A stretch of DNA of 64,000 bases from Fulvivirga ulvae. GTDB taxonomy: Bacteria; Bacteroidota; Bacteroidia; Cytophagales; Cyclobacteriaceae. Positions 57,224 to 64,000 of the stretch are shown one piece after another; positions within the stretch are counted from its first letter, which is position 1, and every line of letters begins with the position of its first letter. Both the position numbers and the translations under genes were made by a program. Where the stretch lies: NCBI RefSeq assembly GCF_021389975.1, contig NZ_CP089981.1, positions 4,737,501 to 4,801,500 on the forward strand, read 5' to 3'. The notes under the pieces were generated by a model. That model was not told the origin of the DNA. It saw nothing but the letters and a program-made list of their open reading frames with translations, and did no database searches.

Positions 57224-58000
57224 ATGAGGTTATTAAGATTTATTAGCTTTGTATTTTTATGTTTATCTTATATATCGTGTGATATGTCTAAAAAATATAG
57301 TAACAGTGATTTGGCGCAAATTTTGAAAAAGCGATATAATGAAGAATTTGAAATTAAAAGCAATCAATTCGTATTTCAATTGAACAAATTTCAATTTGTT
57401 GCTTATAAAAAAGAAAACCCTGAGATAAAGGCTTTTGGCTCATATGTGGACAACAAATCTGAAATTGAGGAAAACTATTTGCAGATGGTTCACTGCTATC
57501 AAGGCAAGGAGTACTTGAAGGGTTTATTAAGCGATTATTACGATAAGTACGCAGTTGATGTAAATGTTATGTCACCCTTACAGGAAAAGCAGGAAGGGAG
57601 CTTACCTCCTTTTCCAGAATTGACGCAATCCGAAAGTGCCGATGTCATTGCTAACTTTAGAGTCTATTTGTTTGACTCAGTAAGTCGTCAAGGTGAAAGT
57701 TCCTTAAATGGTATTGTAAAAGTTGCCAATCATTTTAAAGATTCATTTCATGGTATCTTTACTTTTACAGTTTACTTCTGGGATGCAGAATTTCTTAAAG
57801 ATAAGACTTTGGATGAAATGAAGTTTGGTTTCAATTATAATAGCGATTCTTATGATGATAACTTATCAGCGAAAGGAAAATATATTAGGCAGGAACTGAC
57901 TTTTGAATTTGATTCTTCTGAGAAACCTGAAATTACTACAGAGAGGTTGAGTGAGCTTATTGCCCCATATAAAAAGGGCAAACAGTATAATCGGTTGTAG
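57224..58000 (+). CDS. Lipoprotein paired with effector 1 (possible immunity protein)
   Basis: From ATG 57224 the protein has 258 residues with a lipoprotein signal (MRLLRFISFVFLCLSYISC; Cys19). An in-frame ATG at 57167 lies inside the lipase gene and would bury the signal, so it is rejected. The mature part has no family I recognise; it is a mixed alpha/beta sequence with a charged N-terminal helix. The 4-bp gap after the lipase gene implies co-transcription and possibly coupled translation. By analogy with lipase toxin-immunity pairs, it may protect the producer's envelope from the lipase. This is inference from position and export signal only. Confidence 0.75.
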   Translation: MRLLRFISFVFLCLSYISCDMSKKYSNSDLAQILKKRYNEEFEIKSNQFVFQLNKFQFVAYKKENPEIKAFGSYVDNKSEIEENYLQMVHCYQGKEYLKGLLSDYYDKYAVDVNVMSPLQEKQEGSLPPFPELTQSESADVIANFRVYLFDSVSRQGESSLNGIVKVANHFKDSFHGIFTFTVYFWDAEFLKDKTLDEMKFGFNYNSDSYDDNLSAKGKYIRQELTFEFDSSEKPEITTERLSELIAPYKKGKQYNRL

Positions 58001-58058
58001 TGGTTGTTTTATCGCAATCACTAAAGTAAAAGAAAAGTGAAAAAATAGCTCTCATTAG

Positions 58059-58089
58059 TTCTGTTTTTTGGTTGGCATTTATATCTTAG
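58059..58089 (+). promoter_or_regulatory. Promoter-like block of effector module 2
   Basis: This is the counterpart of 55360-55390. It has a TTTTTTGG element about 18 nt ahead of TATCTTAG (-7-like) and ends 23 nt before the ATG of the DUF4157 effector. Conserved spacing in both copies argues for a real promoter with a very short leader. Confidence 0.6.
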
Positions 58090-58112
58090 CACATTAGCTA
58101 TACCAATTCATT

Positions 58113-59987
58113 ATGCAAGATAATCTCCTTCAAAACCAACAGCAATCAGCAACTGCTCCTGGTAGGAAAAATAGCAATTTAGATAAAGATAATTTATCCC
58201 CTGATTCCAAAGTATTTAATGCTACAGGAAAGGCGGGGTTTAAGCCTGTAACAAATTCTATGGGGGGGGCTTTTGGTGACTTGGTGAACAGCGCTGTATT
58301 TACGGGCGGCTCCCCTTCGCAAATGAAATCAACTAATTGGCCTGTTCAGCAAATGGTTGATAAAGATACCAAGGAAGAAGAGAAAAAGATACAGATGAAA
58401 GCGGGTAAAGGCTCTACAGGAGGTAACACTACCAGTCAGTCAGGTAGCCTGCCATCGTCAGTGCTTGGTAAAATGGAAGGGGCTTTCAATACCAGCTTTA
58501 GTGATGTAAAGGTCCATAACAACTCTTCCAGTGCTACTAACATGGGTGCTCTTGCCTACGCCCAAGGCAACGATATCCATTTTGCCCCGGGACAGTATAA
58601 CCCTAACAGTACCAAAGGGCAGGAGCTTATCGGGCATGAATTAACGCACGTTGTGCAGCAGAGACAGGGCAGGGTAAAGGCTAATACACAGGCCAAAGGT
58701 ACTCCCGTGAATGATGATCCAGGGCTGGAGAAGGAAGCAGATGATATGGGTAAAAAGGCCGCTCAGGGTAAATTTGCCCATGTGGCAGGAAGCAGTGCTC
58801 ATGCTGTACAGATGAAGGGCAATTATCCATGGAGTGGGATTTTAGAAAGAAAAGGAAGATCGGGACTGATTTCTTTTATTCCGGAGATAATTTCTTTTAT
58901 CAGGGATCAAAAGACATCTGTAGCCAATGTGTGGAGTAAAAACGCAGATATACAGGATTTTAAGCCCGGAGCATTTGCTCTGGAGTTGGCGCTTACCATA
59001 TTGGGAGCTGGAATTGGTGGTGCTTTGGGGAAAGTAGCAGGTAATGTGATTTCCAAAGTGGCAGGAGAAGTGGCTACGGACGCATCTGTAGATGCTTTGA
59101 AAAAGCTTTATGAAGTGGGGTATGACAAACTAAAAGGTGTGCTTACTTCACCATCAAATGAATTGGGTGTTAATGCAACCAAAGGGTTGTCTTCAGCAGT
59201 GGGGAGTGGTCTCAAAGACTATTACGTTCAATCTGTGAAAGAAATGTTTGATTCCGAAAGGTATTCGGCAGTTGATGTCTTTACCAATGATCTTGAATCA
59301 ATGACCGATGAAGAACTTGCTTTTCTGGCTTATACACTTGATGAGTCTTATAAACGAATAATAGCCGATGTCGAGCCGATAATGCAGCAGCTTACTATTG
59401 GTTATATGAAGCTTCAGGATGTAATCCACGTAACCACAGAAGCAGGTATAACAGGTAATCCTAAATCAGCCGGGAACAAGGAAAAGATTCGTAAATTCTA
59501 TCAGACAGATGGAAAAATAACTGAGACTGATGCAAGAGGCGGGCAACTTCTTATAACCGGGCCTATGGGGGGTATTGGTAAATATAACAGCCCAAGATTA
59601 AGTATTTCCAAAGCCATAGCTTCTGATGTAAATGAAAGTACCTATGGACACTTAAAAGGTGCAAAGATCAAGGATTTGCCATTCAGTGTATCATTCCGCT
59701 TCTGGGCAAGCACGCCTAATCACGGTATATTAGAGTCTTCTTTATGTAAGGTGTGGTTTGTAAAGGATGGTGACGGCTCTATCTGGGTTGATCATGATGA
59801 ATCATATGAAAGGGACAGCAATGGGTATAATCAAGGAAGAGAATGGCTAGCCCGCCACCAACTAAACACGAGCCGCGAGCTTACAGCAGAGGAAATCAGA
59901 AGCAATGCACCTAAAGGAGCAATGAAGTTGTATAATGCTATTAAAAACACACCAATAAATTCTATCATAGACCTTGACATGTTTTAA
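58113..59987 (+). CDS. Candidate eCIS effector with full DUF4157 domain and unrecognised C-terminal domain
   Basis: The 624-residue protein begins with the same leader as effector 1 (MQDNLLQNQQQ, SNLDKDNL, GKAGFKPV). Residues of about 118-215 form DUF4157, a domain strongly linked to eCIS cargo: MEGAFNTSFSDVKVHNNSSS, AYAQGNDIHFAPGQYNP, the zincin-like HELTH at 175-179, and VNDDPGLEKEADDMGKKAA at 199-217. The C-terminal 390 residues have a Gly-rich hydrophobic segment (about 288-320, LTILGAGIGGALGKVAGNVI) that could insert in membranes, followed by a helical region and a beta-rich end (FRFWASTPNHGILESSLCKV). I do not recognise a toxin family. No signal peptide is present. The next gene starts directly after its stop. 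Confidence 0.82.
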   Translation: MQDNLLQNQQQSATAPGRKNSNLDKDNLSPDSKVFNATGKAGFKPVTNSMGGAFGDLVNSAVFTGGSPSQMKSTNWPVQQMVDKDTKEEEKKIQMKAGKGSTGGNTTSQSGSLPSSVLGKMEGAFNTSFSDVKVHNNSSSATNMGALAYAQGNDIHFAPGQYNPNSTKGQELIGHELTHVVQQRQGRVKANTQAKGTPVNDDPGLEKEADDMGKKAAQGKFAHVAGSSAHAVQMKGNYPWSGILERKGRSGLISFIPEIISFIRDQKTSVANVWSKNADIQDFKPGAFALELALTILGAGIGGALGKVAGNVISKVAGEVATDASVDALKKLYEVGYDKLKGVLTSPSNELGVNATKGLSSAVGSGLKDYYVQSVKEMFDSERYSAVDVFTNDLESMTDEELAFLAYTLDESYKRIIADVEPIMQQLTIGYMKLQDVIHVTTEAGITGNPKSAGNKEKIRKFYQTDGKITETDARGGQLLITGPMGGIGKYNSPRLSISKAIASDVNESTYGHLKGAKIKDLPFSVSFRFWASTPNHGILESSLCKVWFVKDGDGSIWVDHDESYERDSNGYNQGREWLARHQLNTSRELTAEEIRSNAPKGAMKLYNAIKNTPINSIIDLDMF

Positions 59988-61040
59988 ATGATAAACAGAC
60001 CTGTTATTTTTTTAACCCTATTATACATTATACTTATGGGCTGCAACAAACCCGCAGTGGAAAAAATCAGTATTGAAGGCATATCTGATTTAGGATTAAA
60101 TGGAGGAGAATTAAGCATTGCCGAAAGTAATTTGATAATTAACTTTTCAAGGGGGTATATCATTTTGGATGATCAGGGTAAATCTATATGGGTGTCTTCG
60201 GATATGGTGGGTGCGAAAAGGCCTGTTAAGTATGGTGAGGGAGTACTGCTTCAATCCTCTGATGATATAATGGCATTTAATACTGAACTGAATGAAATCA
60301 GTTGGAGAGGAAACCTGAATTCTAATCTTACCAGTGCTTTATACATAGACGAGAAGGAAGTGCAGCTTGTAGGGCGTGATAAGGACAGTACCAAACTCTT
60401 TACATATAATTTAAGCAATGGTTACGTTATTCAAGACACGCCTTTTTCTCCGCTACAGGATGAGAATGAGGTATTTATTTATGTAGGCATAAATGGTGAA
60501 CTCATTTTATTCACGTCATGGAAACAAAACAAACTGCATGCTTATTCAAAAAATAATATAAAAGAGAGGGTATGGGAAGTTGACTTTGATAATAAATATC
60601 AGGATAGAAAGAATTTGCTTCTAGGCGATAAGAACCTTTTTTTGGTTAGAGATGAACTGTTATCCAGAGTAGATCTTTCTTCAGGTAAAACTTTAAATGA
60701 ATATCGTGCAGAATCTTCTATAGAAAAAATAGAAATTGTAGGAGAAAATGTGCTCCTTTTTACCTCGAATAACATCGTGTTTCTTAATGAGAATAGTATG
60801 GAGGAGAGGTACAATCTGGAATCTCCTTCCATTGTAAACCCTACTGTTGATCTGGATAACAACCGCATTTACTTCTTTTCAAGTAAGCAATTGAAAATTT
60901 ACGACCTAAATACCGGAGAGCTTGTTGAGCAAGTTGATTTAGAGCTGACCAGTTTAACAAATGCTGTTTTTTATAAAGGGAGTGTTATCTTCATCTCACA
61001 AAATGGTGAATTGGTCAAAGTGAGTATGAGCTCAAATTAA
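59988..61040 (+). CDS. Lipoprotein with propeller-like repeats paired with effector 2 (possible immunity protein)
   Basis: The 350-residue protein starts at the base after the effector 2 stop codon. It has a lipoprotein signal (MINRPVIFLTLLYIILMGC; Cys19). The mature part shows repeated beta-strand units of PQQ/WD-like propeller type: GYIILDDQGKSIWVSS, LLQSSDDIMAFNTELNEISW, NRIYFFSSKQLKIYDLNTGE. The zero spacing shows that it belongs to the same transcription unit as effector 2. A role as immunity or as a surface docking protein is inferred. It is unrelated in sequence to the lipoprotein of module 1. Confidence 0.78.
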   Translation: MINRPVIFLTLLYIILMGCNKPAVEKISIEGISDLGLNGGELSIAESNLIINFSRGYIILDDQGKSIWVSSDMVGAKRPVKYGEGVLLQSSDDIMAFNTELNEISWRGNLNSNLTSALYIDEKEVQLVGRDKDSTKLFTYNLSNGYVIQDTPFSPLQDENEVFIYVGINGELILFTSWKQNKLHAYSKNNIKERVWEVDFDNKYQDRKNLLLGDKNLFLVRDELLSRVDLSSGKTLNEYRAESSIEKIEIVGENVLLFTSNNIVFLNENSMEERYNLESPSIVNPTVDLDNNRIYFFSSKQLKIYDLNTGELVEQVDLELTSLTNAVFYKGSVIFISQNGELVKVSMSSN

Positions 61041-61127
61041 GAAGTGATTTAACCCTTAAGGTCTGGTTACCATATCTGGGAGATCAGTACCAAGCCAGTA
61101 TCAATGTTTAAATGCAATGTAGTATGA

Positions 61128-62036
61128 TTAATGCAGCTGTCTGCAAATTAATTCAGCTATGCTCCTGATTTCCAGAAATTCATCATTAATGGCATTTACA
61201 TTTTTGTGGGTGTCTGTACAGATCACCTTTTCAATAAGTCCGCAATCCTTAAGTTTTTGCAGGCCATTACCTACAAAAATACCATGAGTTGTGATAACAA
61301 AGATCTTATTTGCTCCCGCTTGTTTATATGTTTTGGCAGCGTTAACAATGCTGCCGCCTGAGCGGATCATGTCATCGTAAATAACCACATCTTTACCTTC
61401 CACGTCCGCATTGATGGCACTGACCTCTGTTTGATCTCCCTTTATCCTTCTTTTTAGCACAAAAGCCGCATTTACACCCATATCATTGGCCAAAGACTCT
61501 ACCCACTTGGCACGTCCGGCATCGGTACTGGCCAGAACGAAGTTATCGCCACCATATTGGCGCGCAGCCTCCATTACGATACTTTTACAGTAGACATGCA
61601 CCGGGTATAAGTGATGTTCAAAATAGTGAGGAATACCCTCAGTATGCAGGTCAAAGAGGTAGATTTTGTTACCCTTGTTACTTCTGGGAATGGCCGACAG
61701 CAGTCTTGCACGGGTTTTGGCAGTTACAACCTCACCGGGAAGCACCGAACGCTCCATAGTGGAATGACCGAAATAGGGGACCACCATACGAAGTGAATTG
61801 GCCCCACAGCTTACAATGGATGAGGCAAGGTCAAACAATTCCAGCGTGGCCTCATCATTTACAGTACCACCTAAAATCACAATATCCCTATTCTCAACAT
61901 CGGTCAGTATACGCTGGTATCTTTCTCCATCAGAGAAGTGATCAACTACTACTTTTCCTTCTTCAAAGTCACCGCAGCGGAGTACTTTCTCTGCCAGGTA
62001 GGTATAGTCTGTAATGTGAAATAGAATTCTTTTCAT
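61128..62036 (-). CDS. Divergent ribose-phosphate pyrophosphokinase-like enzyme
   Basis: The 302-residue protein (start ATG 62036) resembles PRPP synthetase. HFSDGERYQRI, NRDIVILGGTVNDEATLEL and MVVPYFGHSTMERSVLPGEV match the N-terminal half, and the PRPP-binding loop is VVIYDDMIRSGGSIVNAAKT. KWVESLANDMGVNAAFVLKR corresponds to the catalytic-lysine region. A start 21 codons earlier is possible, but ATG 62036 overlaps the stop of the upstream gene (ATGA), which favours it. It is clearly more divergent than canonical Prs and may be a second copy or act on another substrate. Confidence 0.82.
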   Translation of the reverse strand: MKRILFHITDYTYLAEKVLRCGDFEEGKVVVDHFSDGERYQRILTDVENRDIVILGGTVNDEATLELFDLASSIVSCGANSLRMVVPYFGHSTMERSVLPGEVVTAKTRARLLSAIPRSNKGNKIYLFDLHTEGIPHYFEHHLYPVHVYCKSIVMEAARQYGGDNFVLASTDAGRAKWVESLANDMGVNAAFVLKRRIKGDQTEVSAINADVEGKDVVIYDDMIRSGGSIVNAAKTYKQAGANKIFVITTHGIFVGNGLQKLKDCGLIEKVICTDTHKNVNAINDEFLEIRSIAELICRQLH

Positions 62037-62407
62037 GAAAGGGGTTTCTCTGTCTTGTCTTGATTGATATACATGAAAATATAGCTTATGCCGAGGCATA
62101 ACAGGCCTAAAATCACGTATGGAGCACCTCCAAGAGAGCCATGCACTACGGCATGTGCAAGCTTTAACTTTGTCATTTCTCCGGCTTCGTCAACATGCTG
62201 TAAGGAAACCATATAATTTTTAATCAGGCCGATCACACTGAAAGAAAGCGCCGCCATACCCAACGGAATGAGAGAGTGCAGCATAAAATTGTTTCTTCGT
62301 TGAACGTGCTTTCTAAAGGTTTGTACGCTGCCTATACAAATTATAAGCGAAAAGAGAATGAACAACAGCACTGAAAGCCACGATTGAGAAAATAAAGGTA
62401 AAGTCAT
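62033..62407 (-). CDS. Small inner-membrane protein, unknown
   Basis: The 124-residue protein has about three membrane segments (SWLSVLLFILFSLIICIGSV, FMLHSLIPLGMAALSFSVIG, GGAPYVILGLLCLGISYIFM). I do not recognise a family. Its stop overlaps the start of the PRPP synthetase-like gene by 4 bp, so the two are translationally coupled. Confidence 0.75.
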   Translation of the reverse strand: MTLPLFSQSWLSVLLFILFSLIICIGSVQTFRKHVQRRNNFMLHSLIPLGMAALSFSVIGLIKNYMVSLQHVDEAGEMTKLKLAHAVVHGSLGGAPYVILGLLCLGISYIFMYINQDKTEKPLS

Positions 62408-62546
62408 TGCTATAGGTTTATGGGCTCCAAGATAAAACTATTTGAAAGAACTTAAAAGCTATACGATTTGGTTAATTTCTATTGTGGAAAAAAGTACCTT
62501 ATAGACATGGTAGCAGATTTTTGAGAAGCAGGATAATTTGACGACT

Positions 62547-63464
62547 TTAATGTTGTTTATCTCCTTCTGATTCAGCCGGCTCCACATGCACCAGTACATC
62601 CAGAATCTCAGGCAGATGATTTCTAACATGGTTTTTGACCTCATGTGCTATTTTATGGCCCTCGGCAACGGAAATATGCGAATCAACCCAGATGTGCATA
62701 TCCACTACATGCATAACGCCCATTTTTCTGGTATGGCATTTTTCTACCTGGTGTACTGCTGCTATCTGTTCTGCAAGTTCCTTTACCTGGTTGTTGAGTT
62801 CAGGTACCACTGATTCATCTAAGAGCTCACCAATGGCAGGCCGTAGAATGAAATAGGCATTAATTAAAATAACCACTGCGGCAAGCAGTGCAGCATAATC
62901 ATCTGCCACCTCATAACCTTCGCCCCCTATAATTGCTATGGAGATGCCTATAAATGCGGCGCTTGAGGTAATGGCATCACTTCTGTGATGAAATGCATCA
63001 GCCTTTACCACTTCACTGTTTATTTCAATGGCTATTTTGAGTACGTAGCGGTACAGCAACTCTTTGGTAATGATTACACCCACAAGAATAATAAGCGTAT
63101 ATGGAGCAGGGGTTTTATGAGGCTCCATGATATGATATATACTATCTCTGGTGATTATAAAAGCTGCAATAGCAAGAGCTATAGCAATGGCTACTGACAT
63201 TAAGGCTTCTGCTTTGCCATGACCGTAGGGATGGTTTTTGTCAGGTGGGCGCGCAGACCACTTTAAGCCTATCCATAGCATAATAGATGATAGTGCGTCT
63301 CCGGCGGACTCGATGGCATCCGCAATGAGCGCATAAGAATTTCCAAATATTCCGCCTAAGGCCTTTACGACAGCCAGCAAGGCGCTGATGATAATGCCAA
63401 CCAGTGTGGTCTTCAGGCCTTTTTGTGTGGGGTGAGGAATGCTTTCCTGTACTTCGTTATTCAA
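62547..63464 (-). CDS. Cation diffusion facilitator (CDF) family transporter
   Basis: The 305-residue protein exports divalent cations (Zn, Fe, Co, Mn or Cd) in exchange for protons. SYALIADAIESAGDALSSIM carries the metal-binding Asp pair of TM2, HPYGHGKAEALMSVAIAIAL the loop and TM3, and DAFHHRSDAITSSAAF the His/Asp pair of TM5. The C-terminal cytoplasmic domain (about 215-295) is His-rich (EKCHTRKMGVMHVVDMHIWV). The start overlaps the upstream DUF2231 gene by 8 bp. Confidence 0.95.
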   Translation of the reverse strand: MNNEVQESIPHPTQKGLKTTLVGIIISALLAVVKALGGIFGNSYALIADAIESAGDALSSIMLWIGLKWSARPPDKNHPYGHGKAEALMSVAIAIALAIAAFIITRDSIYHIMEPHKTPAPYTLIILVGVIITKELLYRYVLKIAIEINSEVVKADAFHHRSDAITSSAAFIGISIAIIGGEGYEVADDYAALLAAVVILINAYFILRPAIGELLDESVVPELNNQVKELAEQIAAVHQVEKCHTRKMGVMHVVDMHIWVDSHISVAEGHKIAHEVKNHVRNHLPEILDVLVHVEPAESEGDKQH

Positions 63465-63945
63465 ATTCTTTGCAATCTTCCGAAGGAACTGAAACTCCTG
63501 CTGCCTGCTCGTATACCAGCGAGGCTCCTAAATCGCCCATGTATGTAAGCAAGCTGCTTCCAATAAGCATTAAAAAAGCTACTGCCAAAGTCCCGATGCC
63601 TCTAAAATTGTTGAGTTTTCCTGAACGTATGGCTACATCCAGTGTAGTAGCTGCCGAGAAAATATATGCAAGGTAGTAGGCCATGTTTTCGTGGCTTTTT
63701 AACACTGTTGGGTCGCAAATAGACCTGCTAACCTTTCCGTCAGCCAGATCTCCGGTGTAAATGGCGATCCATGCTGTAATTGTACCCAGATACAATAAAA
63801 GGCTTCCTGAGGTAGCCAGAAAGTCCTTCTTCACAAATACAGCAATTAACTTCAACAGTGTACCTAATAAAAGAAATGCTATGGGGAAATGCACGGACAG
63901 GGCATGATAAACCTCTGTCCGTATCCAATCCGGTAATAGTTGCAT
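63457..63945 (-). CDS. DUF2231-type membrane protein
   Basis: The 162-residue protein shows the DUF2231 pattern YHALSVHFPIAFLLLGTLLK, with about four membrane segments and a conserved His in the SVHFP motif. These proteins often sit beside redox or metal-related genes. It overlaps the CDF gene by 8 bp and starts 2 bp after the stop of the gene at the right edge, so the three form an operon. Confidence 0.8.
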   Translation of the reverse strand: MQLLPDWIRTEVYHALSVHFPIAFLLLGTLLKLIAVFVKKDFLATSGSLLLYLGTITAWIAIYTGDLADGKVSRSICDPTVLKSHENMAYYLAYIFSAATTLDVAIRSGKLNNFRGIGTLAVAFLMLIGSSLLTYMGDLGASLVYEQAAGVSVPSEDCKEFE

Positions 63946-63947
63946 AT

Positions 63948-64000
63948 TTATTCCAGTACCTTTACTGCAATAGGATCAAGTCTCTGGCCAACTTTCTCAA
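63948..64000 (-). CDS. C-terminal end of an unidentified gene
   Basis: The minus-strand frame reads EKVGQRLDPIAVKVLE and stops with TAA at 63948-63950. Only 16 codons lie in the window, too few to identify. Its stop is 2 bp before the start of the DUF2231 gene, so it is the upstream member of that operon. Confidence 0.6.
   Translation of the reverse strand, partial: EKVGQRLDPIAVKVLE

Overview
The window reads as chromosomal DNA of a Bacteroidota bacterium, most likely of the Cytophagales type. The evidence is a protein with a type IX secretion (T9SS) C-terminal sorting domain, a TonB-dependent receptor, SprB-type and FISUMP domains, several short-lipobox lipoproteins, weak Shine-Dalgarno sequences and a moderately AT-rich composition. 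I cannot name the genus from sequence alone.

Layout. 1-13.2 kb is mostly housekeeping and transport: an MrpA-type antiporter subunit running off the left edge, an OMPLA-like phospholipase, a small MscS channel, a frameshifted DUF202 gene, an SLC13-type permease, queE, manA, a class II glutamine amidotransferase, a TonB receptor and a SulP transporter. 13.9-35.3 kb is one long plus-strand operon for an extracellular contractile injection system (eCIS, of the Afp/PVC/MAC family). It holds in order a GH18-like membrane protein, the DUF4255 cap protein (Afp16-like), an unrecognised protein, sheath, tube, a second tube protein, DUF5908, a LysM tube/baseplate protein, VgrG-like spike, PAAR tip, gp25, the baseplate J protein (Afp11-like), a putative fibre, a small protein, an Afp12-like protein, the tape measure (Afp14-like) and a secreted coiled protein. 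A strong terminator closes it.

35.5-47.4 kb is a minus-strand array: a glycine-rich collagen-like secreted protein, the Afp15-like AAA+ ATPase, a membrane/HEAT/cNMP-binding-like fusion resembling nucleotide translocases, a membrane-anchored STAND ATPase with WD40 repeats, an outer-membrane barrel protein and a lipoprotein. 47.4-48.4 kb is a degenerate stretch with a broken leucine-rich-repeat gene. 48.7-55.2 kb holds a FISUMP lipoprotein and a 1805-residue T9SS cargo protein.

55.4-61.0 kb carries two tandem effector-lipoprotein modules. Both effectors share an N-terminal leader beginning MQDNL, one has a full DUF4157 (eCIS-associated) domain and the other only its flanks plus a class 3 lipase domain. 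Each is followed at once by a lipoprotein gene, and each is preceded by the same 31-nt promoter-like block. They are the best candidates for payload of the injection system. 61.1-64 kb returns to ordinary genes: a PRPP synthetase-like enzyme, two small membrane proteins and a CDF cation transporter.

The most notable points are the tandem effector-lipoprotein modules with a shared leader and promoter, hairpin/U-run attenuators inside the structural operon (one directly after the tube gene), and the sensor-like STAND/WD40 and HEAT/cNMP proteins placed beside the eCIS ATPase.
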